64,000 nucleotides of DNA from Delphinus delphis (taxonomy: Eukaryota > Chordata > Mammalia > Artiodactyla > Delphinidae). The translations under genes were made by a program, and so were the position numbers. The stretch lies in contig NC_082691.1 in the NCBI RefSeq assembly GCF_949987515.2, positions 35,462,417 through 35,526,416 on the forward strand, given 5' to 3'. The notes beneath the pieces were generated by a model, which worked only from the letters and a program-made list of their open reading frames with translations, searched no databases and was not told the DNA's origin. Below, piece after piece: positions 36,950 to 47,567 of this stretch. How positions within the stretch are numbered: position 1 is the first letter of the stretch; each line of letters starts with the position of its first letter.

Positions 36950-37266
36950 TGTGAACGCCGAATAAATCTACATTCTAAATCCGATGAGGACGTAGCGAAA
37001 ATACGGGTTTGCGGTCTCTTGAGCGACGGGTTAATGGTTGGCCTTTGAGCATGCTCAATGCTTAACCACAGGTTCCTAGCTCCACAGGCGTCCAAGTGCG
37101 AAAAAGCGGTTGCCCCCTGCTGGTCAGAATTGAGTACTTCAGCGCCAGGAGAGGAAATTTCCTAGGGGCGTGGTAGCTGGTGGATGACGTAGAAACCCGG
37201 CGTCCAGAGAGAGGCGGTTATTGACTGCGTAAGCAAGTGCGCGCCGTGGGAAACCTGACCAGCCGC
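36950..37266 (+). promoter_or_regulatory. POLR1F: POLR1F promoter region and 5' UTR
   Basis: CpG dinucleotides become frequent from about 36950 and stay dense through exon 1, unlike the AT-rich surroundings. This is the pattern of a housekeeping CpG promoter, and no TATA box is seen. Visible motifs are a 14-bp palindrome ttgagcatgctcaa (37045-37058), a Rel-like palindrome aggaaatttcct (37152-37163) and a CRE-like TGACGTAG (37185-37192). The transcription start cannot be placed by eye. Confidence 0.7.
37109..37126 (-). promoter_or_regulatory. CTCF-like binding motif
   Basis: On the minus strand this reads TGACCAGCAGGGGGCAAC, a close match to the CTCF core CCAGCAGGGGGC. It lies about 140 bp upstream of the POLR1F start codon. 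Occupancy is not shown by sequence. Confidence 0.65.
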
Positions 37267-37520
37267 ATGGCTGCGGGTTGCTCAGCGTCTCCGCGGCCGA
37301 AGGCGGCCTCAGAAGGGCCGGTGGTGGGACCGGCCGGCGTCTTGCCTTGCCTAGAATTGCCTACCTACGCGGCCGCCTGTGCGCTCGTGAATAGCCGCTA
37401 CTCCTGCCTGGTGGCGGGGCCGCACCGAAGACACATCGCACTGTCGCCGCGCTACCTTAACAGGAAACGCACCGGTATCCGAGAACAGCTCGATGCCGAG
37501 CTCCTGCGCTATTCCGAGAG
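37267..37520 (+). CDS. POLR1F: POLR1F exon 1 (RNA polymerase I subunit RPA43)
   Basis: Codes residues 1-84 and two bases of residue 85, starting MAAGCSASPRPKAA and continuing LPCLELPTYAAACALVNSRY, closely matching my memory of human TWISTNB/RPA43. RPA43 is a core subunit of RNA polymerase I. It forms the stalk with RPA14-type partners where that subunit exists, and contacts the initiation factor RRN3/TIF-IA in the nucleolus. This exon begins the RPB7-like N-terminal domain. The ATG at 37267 is chosen because it matches the family start. An in-frame upstream extension opens only with GTG. The donor is GAGAG|gtacca. The exon sits in a CpG-rich island. Confidence 0.97.
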
Positions 37521-38640
37521 GTACCAGTCTCTTACACTTCTCTTTCCCAGAGCGGAAAACATCATAACGTTGCTTACTGCTCCTTCTTTGGGGCACGGGA
37601 GGGGGCAGCGGGTGTACGTCTTAATGGCGCAGCAGAAAAGGGGCGAATGGGAGGTCTCACCGGCCTCAGCGAGCTTACCCCGAGGCATTCTGGAGTGGCA
37701 GTCCACCTCGAGAGGCTAGTGCCTCCCTGGTCAAGATCTGTACAGAGTCCCTTTCATAGGCAAGAAAGAAAACGTTAAGGTGACATGAATTGTGTCGGCG
37801 GAAGGGGTGAAGAAGCTCGCTCCACGAGAGGAAGAGGTAAGAATAGACCAGGGGTTTGGAGACCGGTTAGTTTTGTATGTTTTCTCATTTGATAATGAAA
37901 GTTTGGAATGCAGTACTTCAAAAGATTCTCACTTTATAGAAAATTATACATGAAGCATTAATACTTCGTTCAATCGTTTATTTATAAACCACGAAGGGCG
38001 GTTTTTATTGTTTTGGCCCTGGTACTCTCCCTGGTTTCTCTTCTCTTGGATCTGATCAGGGATGAGAGAAATACTATTACTTTGTTTCCTTTTTAAGAGT
38101 GGGAAAAGGAAAGCCTATTGCTCTTGAAGGTGAACAAAACCCTTTTGCTGCATTTAAAGTAAGATATTTGAAAATAACTTGAAAACGCTTAGAATTACAA
38201 GGGTGGAGGGTCAGGGGGAGGGGGCAGATATACCTTACTAATCCTCTAGACCACTTGGCTGGAAAGTAAGGGTTATAAAACTAGAGTGAGTGGATTCCCT
38301 GGGGATTCGTTATTGCCCTTCAGGAATTTAATGAACCCATGGAAATTGCAGTTTTCCTATGTCAGTTTTCTTGGGTAAAGCATCCAAGGTTTTCACTACT
38401 TTCTCAAGGGATCCTGAACACTACACAGGTTAAGCATCTAGAATTTGCAGCTTCCTTCAAGCACCAGCACACACTTGTGTGTCTATTTTGTATACTAGAG
38501 ACTTGGGATATAAAAAAAAAAAACAAGATCCCTGTTTCAAGAAGCTTTAAGCACTAGTAAAGATACAGATGTAAGCCAGATAAATCAATGAAATGTTAAA
38601 ATTTGACAGAAATCTAAATTAAGTTAAGAAGAAGTGGTGA
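37521..38640. other. POLR1F: POLR1F intron 1, 5' part
   Basis: CpG-rich for the first few hundred bases, then ordinary AT-rich intron. An L2-like remnant lies at about 38450-38600 ('gacttgggatataaaaa', 'gatccctgtttcaagaagc'). Confidence 0.55.
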
Positions 38641-38675
38641 ATTGGATCTTAGGACCTTTGAGAACAACTTGGTAG

Positions 38676-38730
38676 GAGGAGGGTACTTTTGTATATGTGC
38701 TGCCGAAGCGAGCACGAGGAGGGTACTTTT
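38676..38730 (-). mobile_element. Mini-insertion of a U6 snRNA 5' fragment with TSD
   Basis: Bases 38691-38715 are the exact reverse complement of the first 25 nt of U6 snRNA (GTGCTCGCTTCGGCAGCACA + TATAC). They are flanked by perfect 15-bp direct repeats gaggagggtactttt (38676-38690 and 38716-38730). On the U6 sense strand the duplication starts AAAAGTACC, typical for L1-endonuclease cutting. U6 continues TAAAA after nt 25, so the target's T run may have primed on that internal AAAA. It cannot be a functional U6 gene because about 80 nt and the promoter are missing. Confidence 0.85.
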
Positions 38731-41452
38731 GAGATATCAGCATTCTGGGCAAAAAGAGTGGCATAAACAAATGGATAGTAGTTGTGAAGTAGAACATTTT
38801 GCCCAGATAATTGTAAGTACTTTATAACTGAAGTAAAGTTTATATCAGGGGAAAGACATTGGGTACAGCTGGGGAGGAGGGCAGTGGCTCAAAGATGGGG
38901 TGGAGGATAATTCAGAAAGGATGGCCATTTTGCTCTTCCCCACCTGCCTTTGCCAGGTGTTTTTTGTTTGTTTGTTCTGTTTGCTTAAGCAGGAAGCAGG
39001 GTTACCACTTTGTCCTCTCAATAACCTCCAACTCTGAAACTTGGCACACTTTTGAGACAGTGGTACCTGTGATGTCTGGGACATAAGCCGATTTTGCAGT
39101 TTAAGAAACCACTTGATAGCATTATGTGATGGTTTAAGGAGGATGAGACAGTAAATATGAAGAAAAATTAAGAGCTTGTTATACCTGTCCAAGAGAAAAT
39201 TGATTAGAGAGGATGCATTTGGGAGATTTAAGGATATGTAAGGTGGTCATAAAATCTGGAAACATAGATGTTTGATCTGTAACTAATTAATGCCTACACT
39301 TTGACAGGCTAGAAGAATAGGAACCATTACACCAGAGAGATGAGGAACTGACTGGATAATGATAATTTCTGTAACTGAATTGGACAGTGTGACCATGTGG
39401 CCTAAGTTGCACTCTGAACAGATCTGAACTCCCCACCCTACCCCCCATTATTTTTGGGGTGTGCTAAAAACTCCAGTTTATTCTGTGCAAAAGGGGCACC
39501 ATACATTAAACTGTGCATTAATAATGAGGGACAAAACATTGAATATATCAAGAATTGTAATACTCATCCACCATTTATCATATATAGTTTATGTTTCCAG
39601 ACTTTGGGGCCATCCTATACAATCAGGAGGACATGCTGCTCTTTGTTTAAGAAGTAAGGAAAAGGGGAGAATTGAGAATGGCTCTCATGTTAGTTATCTC
39701 AACAGCATCCTCTACATGACACACTGTCCACCTTTTTTTCCCCAGTGACAGAATTTTTTAAAGATAATACCATTTCAGTTTTGAAAAGTCTGCTTAGAGA
39801 AAATGAGTAGGTTTCCAAAACCACATTATAATTTCTAAGTTATATCTTTGAGAGATCATTTTCTTATCCCTTTTGTATATGACAGCTCTTGAGTTATTTG
39901 AAGGTGGCAAATGTTACCTCCCAGTAGTTCCAGAAAAGTCTTAAGTGTGCGTGCAGTCTAATCATCCCTTAAACTTGATTTAATTGTTTTCTAAGTATCT
40001 CAAGTGAGGCTGTCACTCGGCCCTGAAACCTACTTAGGATGGTTTCAGAAAAGCAAAGGTAAAAGAGGGAAAGGTATAATGTTGAGGTGTCTGTCTCTGT
40101 CTGATGATTTCTAGTAAATATTATGCAGTGAGTTGCTTCTGAAAAGGTTTGCTGGATTTACACAAATTCTTTTGGGTTTAGGCTCTATGGTCACATTCCC
40201 TAGTCAGCAGTTCTGAAACCTGCAGAGCTCAGTACGCCCTCTTATAAGAAATATTTTGCAGTACTACCTTTACTGTCATTGGAAACACACTTTAGTGTAC
40301 TGAAATGAAACTTAAAGATAGTATAATCTACCTACAGAATTGAAAAAACATTCATATAGTGCTCTAATACAATATAGTAAAATGTACTTCAGCGTGATGA
40401 TGCTCAAGCATGACTACCTGGACAGAATAAAGCCTCCTTAACCTTGAATCATTGTGAATGTATCAGTTGCAAATGTAGATTGGTGCAGGGATCTTGGGTT
40501 GACAGCTCACATAACATACAGTGTCTATAGTGCTAAAATGCTATCCTGAAATAATGTGTATATTCTCAGTAAAGCTCCATGCAAAACAAGCTACTCTTGA
40601 ATTTATATATTAGTTACATTCCTGGAAATTTTAACTTATATTGAAACCATGCAAAGATTTTATGTTCATACACACACACACGCATATATGCATATATTTT
40701 TAGGTATTATGACCGACTGTTTATAAATGTTTATAAAATGAGGTTTGTCCACTTATTTAACTCATGTAGAGCTAGGGACAATTTTCATTGTGTAGGACTG
40801 TTTTGTACGTGGCAGAATGTTTCCCATCCCTGGCCTTTGCAGTGTGACAACTATGATTAGTACCACAAACTCCCAAATGCCCCTTAGGGGACAACAGTTT
40901 TCCCCCACTTGAAACTCTTTAATTGTTGATTAGGGGAAACAAAGTGTTAATTTTGTTTTCTTTCTCATGTGGCGGTTACTTTTTTTTTAAAACCCTCCTT
41001 TCTCTCTGTTTTCTGGGCCCCTAATATTCTCTTTGTGATGGTATAGTTCCTGCTTAGGAAAGCCACATGCAGAAATTAGTAATTCAAAAGGGTGCTTTCT
41101 GGAGTAAGTCTCTGAGTTTATGGATTTCCTAATTTGGTATTTAATTAAGTTCTGTTCCAGTGACTCCTGGCTGTTTTAAACAACTGCTACTAGGTATAAA
41201 TTCTTACTTTTATTCTCTGTGAACCATTCTAGAAGTTTGAGTTCACCAAAAATATTCTCTGCTCTCAAAGGCCTTAGACTCCTGTCTGGAATCCAAACAT
41301 GTAAACAAAGAGATTAGGTAAATAAGAACAGTGCTCAGAGTCCTATAGGAGTAGAGGCAGCATGATTTAAGCCTTGCCTGGGGTAGTCAGGAAAGTTTTC
41401 GGAAACATGTAGGTAGTGGCTGTGGCAGTGAAGTCACCAGCTCAGACTCCTT
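38731..41452. other. POLR1F: POLR1F intron 1, middle
   Basis: Mostly unique intron. An L2-like remnant lies near 41230-41440 ('tctgctctcaaaggccttag', 'atgtaaacaaagagattagg'). A short (CA)n run occurs at about 40671-40682. No RNA gene or exon recognised. Confidence 0.5.
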
Positions 41453-41464
41453 AGTAGCTGTAAT

Positions 41465-41665
41465 GTTTTTTTTTTTTTTTTTTGCCTCTCACTGCTGTGG
41501 TCTCTCCCGTTGCGGAGCACAGGCTCCAGACGTGCAGGCTCAGCGGCCATGGCTCACGGGTCCAGCCGCTTCGTGGCATGTGAGATCTTCCCGGACCAGG
41601 GCACGAACCCGTGTCCCCTACATCAGCAGGCGGACTCTCAACCACTGCGCCACCAGGGAATCCCC
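41465..41665 (-). mobile_element. CHR-type SINE (tRNA-derived)
   Basis: Reverse copy with a long poly(T). Its 3' end joins at 'gcctctcactgctgtggtct', lacking the 'cggtacgcggg' word. It ends 'ccaccagggaatcccc'. A perfect 12-bp target-site duplication agtagctgtaat lies at 41453-41464 and 41666-41677. Confidence 0.95.
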
Positions 41666-41750
41666 AGTAGCTGTAATTTTTTAAGAACTTGGAAATGACA
41701 TTTGGAAATAGTAGTTGTCCCCTAATCCTGTATGTTTAATCAACATACAG

Positions 41751-42027
41751 TTTGTTTATTTATTTATTTAGGCTGTGTTGGGTCTTCGTTTCTGTGCGTG
41801 GGCTTTCTCTAGTTGCAGTGAGCGGGGGCCACTCTTCATCGCGGTGTGCGGGCCTCTCACTGTCGCGGTCTCGTTGGGGAGCACAGGCTCCAGACGCACA
41901 GGCTCAGCAGTTGTGGCTCACGGGCCTAGTTGCTCCGCGGCATGTGGCATCTTCCCAGACCAGGGTTCACCGTGTCCCCTGCATTGGCAGGCAGATTCTC
42001 AATCACTGTGCCACCAGGGAAGCCCCG
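41751..42027 (-). mobile_element. Older, longer CHR-type SINE
   Basis: Reverse copy with a (TTTA)n end ('tttatttatttatttagg'). It has an extra 3' domain ('tctctagttgcagtgagcgg') missing from the shorter CHR copies, resembling the (TAAA)-tailed CHR-2 class. A 9-bp target-site duplication aacatacag lies at 41742-41750 and 42028-42036. Confidence 0.9.
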
Positions 42028-42036
42028 AACATACAG

Positions 42037-42612
42037 ATTAAAGTGTCAGAATCAGTTCTCAAAAAATGAAATAGTTGTATTTGTTATCATTTTGTTATAC
42101 TAGCAACAGTTGCAGTTTGGGGATTTTTCTCCATTAAGTCATTGGCTTTAATATTCAGGGGCTTCAGCTTTGACCCCAATACTTCTCTTGCTATATATGC
42201 CATCTAGTACAGAAATTCGGTAATGGTGGATAATACCAAAATTGCCTCGATTCAGTAATATTCACAGAAATAGACATTTTTCTTGCGAAGTCCCATTTTT
42301 TCTCTCATTCTAGCATGACTAGAATTCAGATGAATAGGAAATAGGGAAGAAGTGTCAACTTATTGCTCTTGCATACTTGGACATTTTGTTTCTGGCTACC
42401 TATCTTGAATAATTATTTTTAACTTAGCCATTATTTTGGAACGCTTTGACGAAATTGAACTTCTAAAGTTCTTGCAGACTAATCATATACTATTGTGCTT
42501 TTGTCATGGGTGATTATATTAGGAGATGTATACTCTGGACTCAGAATATCTAATCAATTAAAAGGGGATAAATATCATTTTTCTTTTCTTTTTTTTTTTT
42601 TTTTTTTTACAG
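42037..42612. other. POLR1F: POLR1F intron 1, 3' end
   Basis: Unique sequence ending in a very long T-rich polypyrimidine tract (about 42579-42608) and the acceptor 'acag' for exon 2. Confidence 0.7.
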
Positions 42613-42754
42613 CCTTTTAGGTGTACCCATTGCTTATGATAACATCAAAGTAGTGGGTGAATTAGGAGATATTTATGATGATCAGGGACACATTCATCTT
42701 AACATTGAAGCAGATTTTGTTATTTTCTGCCCTGAACCAGGGCAAAAACTTATG
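42613..42754 (+). CDS. POLR1F: POLR1F exon 2
   Basis: A 142-bp exon completing residue 85 (AG|C, Ser) and coding to residue 132: LLGVPIAYDNIKVVGELGDI, then YDDQGHIHLNIEADFVIFCP and EPGQKLM. This finishes the RPB7-like N-terminal domain that anchors the stalk to the polymerase I core. Acceptor tttacag, donor ATG|gtatgt, ending in phase 0 (254 + 142 = 396). The sequence is nearly identical to my memory of the human protein, so it is under strong constraint. Confidence 0.97.
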
Positions 42755-43402
42755 GTATGTATCTTTTTTTTCTATCTTTCTTTATATAGTTATTTAATTA
42801 TGTAATTAGGAAAATTTTAAGAGACTGTACACCTTGGAATTCACAAGGATTGCTTTTGTAGGTAACAAAATCATTTTTAAGGAAACAATAAAAATTATTT
42901 TCCATCAGTTTAATCTAGGTAAGTTTTTTAATTTTTATTGAAGTATAGTTGATTTACAATGTTCTGTTAGTTTCAAGTGTACAGCAAAGTGATTCAAGTG
43001 ATATATATTCATATATACATATATATATATTCTTTTTCAGACTCTTTTCCATTATAGATTATTACAAGACATTGAATATAGTTCCCTGTGCTATACAGTA
43101 GGTTCTTGTTGTTTATCTATTTTATATATAATAGTGTGTATCTGTTAACCCAACCTCCTAATTTATCCTCCTTCCCCTTCCCCTTTGGTAACCATAAGTT
43201 TGTCCTTTATGTTTGTGAATCTACTTCTGTTCTGTACATAAGTTTATTTGTATCATTTTTTAAAATTCCACGTATAATTGGTATCATATGATACTTGTTC
43301 TTCTCTGACTTACTTCACTTAGTATGATAATCTCTAGGTCCATCCATGTTGCTGCAAATGGCATTATTTCATCCTTTTTATGGCTGAGTAATATTCCATC
43401 AT

Positions 43403-43404
<2 letters not shown>

Positions 43405-43444
<40 letters not shown>
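43405..43444 (+). repeat. (GT)n microsatellite in L1
   Basis: About 20 uninterrupted GT dinucleotides within the L1 3' region. Likely length-variable. Confidence 0.97.
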
Positions 43445-43446
<2 letters not shown>

Positions 43447-43625
43447 CACATCTTCTTTATCCATTCTTCTGTCCATGGACACTTAGGTTCCTTCCATGTC
43501 TTGGCTATTGTAAATAGTGCACCTGTGAACATTGGAAGCATGTATCTTTTAGAATTAGTTTTTGTCTTTTCTGGATATATGCCCAGGAGTGCAATTGCTG
43601 GATCATACGGTGACTCTATTTAAAA

Positions 43626-43834
43626 TTTTTTTTTTTTTTTTTGCCGTACGCGGGCCTCTCACTGTTGTGGCCTCTCCCATTGCAGAGCACAGACTCCGGA
43701 CGTGCAGCCTTAGCGGCCATGGCTCACGGGCCTAGCCGCTCCGCTGCATGTGGGATCTTCCCAGACCGGGGCACGAACCCGTGTCCCCTGCATCGGCAGG
43801 CGGACTCTCAACCACTGAGCCACCAGGGAAGCCC
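43626..43834 (-). mobile_element. CHR-type SINE nested in L1
   Basis: Full reverse CHR copy ('gccgtacgcgggcctctcac' to 'ccaccagggaagccc'), with similar flanks tatttaaaatttttt / tatttttaatttttt. It interrupts the L1 between its 3' UTR and the end of ORF2. Confidence 0.94.
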
Positions 43835-45114
43835 TATTTTTAATTTTTTAAGGAACCTCCATACTGTTCTCCATAGTGGCTGCATCAGTTTACATTCCCA
43901 CCAACAGTGTAGGAGGGTTCCATTTTCTCCACACCCTCTCCAGTATTTATTGTTTGTAGACTTTTTGATGATGGCTGTTCTGAAAGGTGAGGTGATACCT
44001 CATTGTGGTTCTGATGTGCATTTCTCTGGTAATTAGTGATGTTGAGTATCTTTTCATCTGTATGTCTTCTTTGGGAAAATGTCTGTTTAGGTCTTCTGCC
44101 CATTTTTTGATTGGGTTGTTTGTTTTTTTTGATGCTGAGCTCTATGAGTTCTTTGTATATATTGCAAATTAATCCCTTGTCAGTCACATTGTTTGCAAAT
44201 ATTTTCTCCCGGTCCATAGGTGGTCTTTTCATTTTGTTTACGGTTTCCTTTGCTGTGCAAAATATTTTAAATTTAATTAGATCCCATTTTTTTATTTTTG
44301 CTTTTATTTCCATTACTCTAGGAGATGGATTCAAAAAAATATTGCTGTGATTTATGTCAAAGAGTGTTCTGCCTATGTTTTACTCCAGGAGTTTGAGTAT
44401 CTGGTCTTACATTTAGGTTTTTAATCCATTTTTAGTTTATTTTTGTATGTGGCATTAGAAAATGTGCTAATTTCATTCTTTTACATGTAGCTGTCCAGTT
44501 TTCCCAGCACTGCTTATTGAAGAGATTGTCTTTTCTCCATTGAATATTCTTGCCTCCTTTGTCGTAGATTAATTGACTGTTAAGTGCATGGGTTTATTTC
44601 TGGGCTTTCTATCCTGTTCCACTCATCTATGTGTCCATTTTTGTGCCAGTACCATGCTGTTTTGATGACTGTAGCTTTGTAGTATAGTCCGAAGTCAGGG
44701 AGCTTAATTGCTCCAGCTCCCGTATTCTTCCTGAAGATTGTTTTTGCCATTTGGGGGTTTTTGTGTTTCCATACAAATTTTAAAATTATTTGTTTTAGTT
44801 CTCTGAAACTGCCATTGGTAATTTGATAGTGATTGCATTGAATCTGTAGATTGCCTTGGGTAGTATGGTTATCTTAACAATACTGATTTTTCCAATCCAG
44901 GAACACGGTATATCTTTCCATCTGTTTATGTTGTCTTCAATTTCTTTTCAGTTTTTGGAGTGCAGGTCTTTTGCCCCCTTTGGTAGGTTTATTTGCAGGT
45001 GTTTAATTATTTTTGACAATTATTTTTGACATGATGGTTAATGGGATTGTTTCCTTAATTTCTCTTTCTGATAGTTTGTTTTTAGCGTGTAGAAATACAA
45101 CTGATTTCTATATA

Positions 45115-45562
45115 CAGTAAGTCCCCTACACATGAACCTTCAAGTTGCAAACTTTCAAAGATGGAAAGTGCCTTCCATCAACGTCAGGTGTGAGTGAAAT
45201 CACAGCTTGCCTTCTGTCTCCTATTGCTGACTATCCTTCAGCTCTGCCATCTCCCACCTCCTCTCCATCCTCAAGTCAGTAACTCTTCTTGCCTCTTCAC
45301 TTGATGTCAGCCCTGGTATGCCAGCTGTTGTACTGTACTACTGTACTTTTTAAGGTATTGTACTGTAAGATTAACAATGTTTTATCTTTTTGTGTTTTTT
45401 ATGTATTATTTGTGTGAAAAGTATTATATACCTATTACAGTACAGTACTGTACAGCCAATTATGTTAGTTGGGTACCTAGGCTAACTTTGTTGGACTTAC
45501 AAACAAATTGGACTTATAATGTGCTCTCAGAATGGAACTCGTTCATATGTAGGGGACTAACT
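45115..45562. mobile_element. Tigger/pogo-type non-autonomous DNA transposon in L1
   Basis: Imperfect terminal inverted repeats of about 23 bp (cagtaagtcccctacacatg… at the left; the reverse complement of the right end is tagttagtcccctacatatg…), TA on both sides, and an interior rich in 'gtactgtac'. L1 ORF2 resumes directly afterwards. Length about 450 bp with no transposase. The exact Tigger subfamily is not assigned. Confidence 0.8.
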
Positions 45563-47359
45563 ATTAATTTTGAATCCTGCAACTTTACCAAATTCATTGA
45601 TCTCTACTTGGTTTTTGGTGGCGTCTTTAGGATTTTCTATGTATAGTATCATGATCCGCAAACAGTGACAGTTTTACTTCTTCCTTTCCAATTTGGATTC
45701 CGTTTATTTCTTTTTCTTTTATAATTGCTGTGCTAAGACTTCCAAAACTGTGTTGAATAAAAGTGCTGAAAGTGCTCATCTTTGCCTTGTTCCTGAACTT
45801 AGAATACTTTCAGGTTTTCACCACTGAGCTTGATATTAGCTGTCGGTTTGTCATATATGGCCTTTACTGTGTTAACGTATGTTTCCTCTGTGCCCACTTT
45901 TCTGGAGCGTTTTTATTGTAAATAGATGTTAAATTTTATCAAAATCTTTTTCTCTTTCTATTGAGATGATCATATGGTTTTTACTCTTCACTTTGTTAAT
46001 GTGTTGTATCACATTGATTGATTTCGTATTTTGAAGAATCCTTGCGTCCCTGGGATAAATCCCACTTGATCATGGTGTATGATCATTTTAATGTATTTTT
46101 GGATTTTGTTTGCTAGTATTTTGTTGAGTATTTTTGCATCTATGTTCATCAGTGATATTGGCCTGTAATTTTTCTTTTTTGGTATCTTTGTCTGGCTTTG
46201 GTATCAGGGTGATGGTGGCCTTATAGAATGAGCTTGGGAGTGTTACTTCCTCTGCAATTTTTTAGAATAGTTTCAGAAGGATAGGTGTTAACTGTTCTTT
46301 AAATGTTTGATAGAATTCACCTGTGAAGCCATCTGGTCCTGGACTTTTGTTTGGGGGAAGTTTTTAAATCACTGTTTCAATTTCAGTACTTCTGATTAGT
46401 CTGTTCATATTTTCTTTTCTTCCTGGTTCAGTTGTATCTTTCTAAGAATTTCTCCATTTCTTCTAGGTTGTCCATTTTATTGGTATATAGTTGTTTTGTT
46501 GTAGTCTCTTATTATCCTTTGTATTTCTGTGGTGTCAGTTGCAACTTCTCTTTCATTTCTAACTTTACTGATTTGAGTACTCTGCTTTTTTTCTTGATGA
46601 ATCTGTCTAAACTTTTATCAATTTTCTTTATCTTTTCAAAGAAATAACTTTTAGTTTCATTGATCTTTTCAATTGTTTGTTTTTGTTTATTTCATTTATT
46701 TCTGCTCTGATCTTTTGATTTCTTTCCTTCTACTAACTTTGGGTTTTGTTTGTTATTCTTTCTTTCATTGTTTTAGGTGTAAGGTTAAGTTGTTTATTTG
46801 GGATTGTTCTTGTTTCCTGAGGTAAGATTGTATGCTGTAAACTTCCCTGTTAGAACTGCTTTTGCTGCGTCCCAAAGGTTTTGGACCATCGTGTTCTTGT
46901 TGTCATTTGTCTTTAGTTGTTTTTTGATTTCCTCTTAGATTTCCTCAGTGTTCCATTGGTTTAGTAATATATTGTTTAGCATCCATGTGTTTGTGTTTTT
47001 TACAGTTTATTTCCTGTGGTTGATTTTTAATCACATAGCGTTGTGGTCAGAAAAGATGCTTGATATGATTTCAGTTTTCTGAAATTGACCAAGGCGTTTA
47101 TTGTGGCCCCAGATGTGATCTATCCTGGAGAATGTTCCATGTGCACTTGAGAAGAAAGTGTATTTTGGTGCTTTCAGATGGAATGTTCTAAAAATATCAA
47201 TTAAGTCCATCTTTGTGTCATTTAAGGCCTGTGTTTCCATATTGATTTTCTGTCTGAATGATCTGCCCATTGATGAAAATGGATGATAAAGTCCCCCACT
47301 GTTATTGTGTTAATGCTGGTTTCTCCTTTTATGTCTGTTAGCATTTTGCCGTATATATT

Positions 47360-47567
47360 TTTTGTTGTTGTTTTTTCCGGTACCTGGGCCTCTCACTGTT
47401 GCAGCCCCTCCCGTTGCGAAGCACAGGCTGTGGACGCGCAGGCCCAGCGGCCATGGCTCATGAGCCTAGCCGCTCCACGGCATGTGGGATCTTCCTGGAC
47501 CGGGGCACGAACCCGTGTCCCTTGCATCGCAGGTGGACTCTCAACCACTGCGCCACCAGGGAAGCCC
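47360..47567 (-). mobile_element. CHR-type SINE nested in L1
   Basis: Reverse CHR copy ('ccggtacctgggcctctcac' to 'ccaccagggaagccc') inside the endonuclease part of L1 ORF2. 13-bp target-site duplication with one mismatch (tgccgtatatatt at 47347 / tgccttatatatt at 47568). Confidence 0.94.

Noticed and set aside
37237..37266. N-terminal extension of POLR1F by ten codons
   Set aside because: The upstream frame opens with GTG, not ATG. The ATG at 37267 matches the family's start MAAGCS and lies at the expected place.
38691..38715. U6 snRNA gene
   Set aside because: Only the first 25 nt are present, with no further U6 sequence and no upstream U6 promoter elements.
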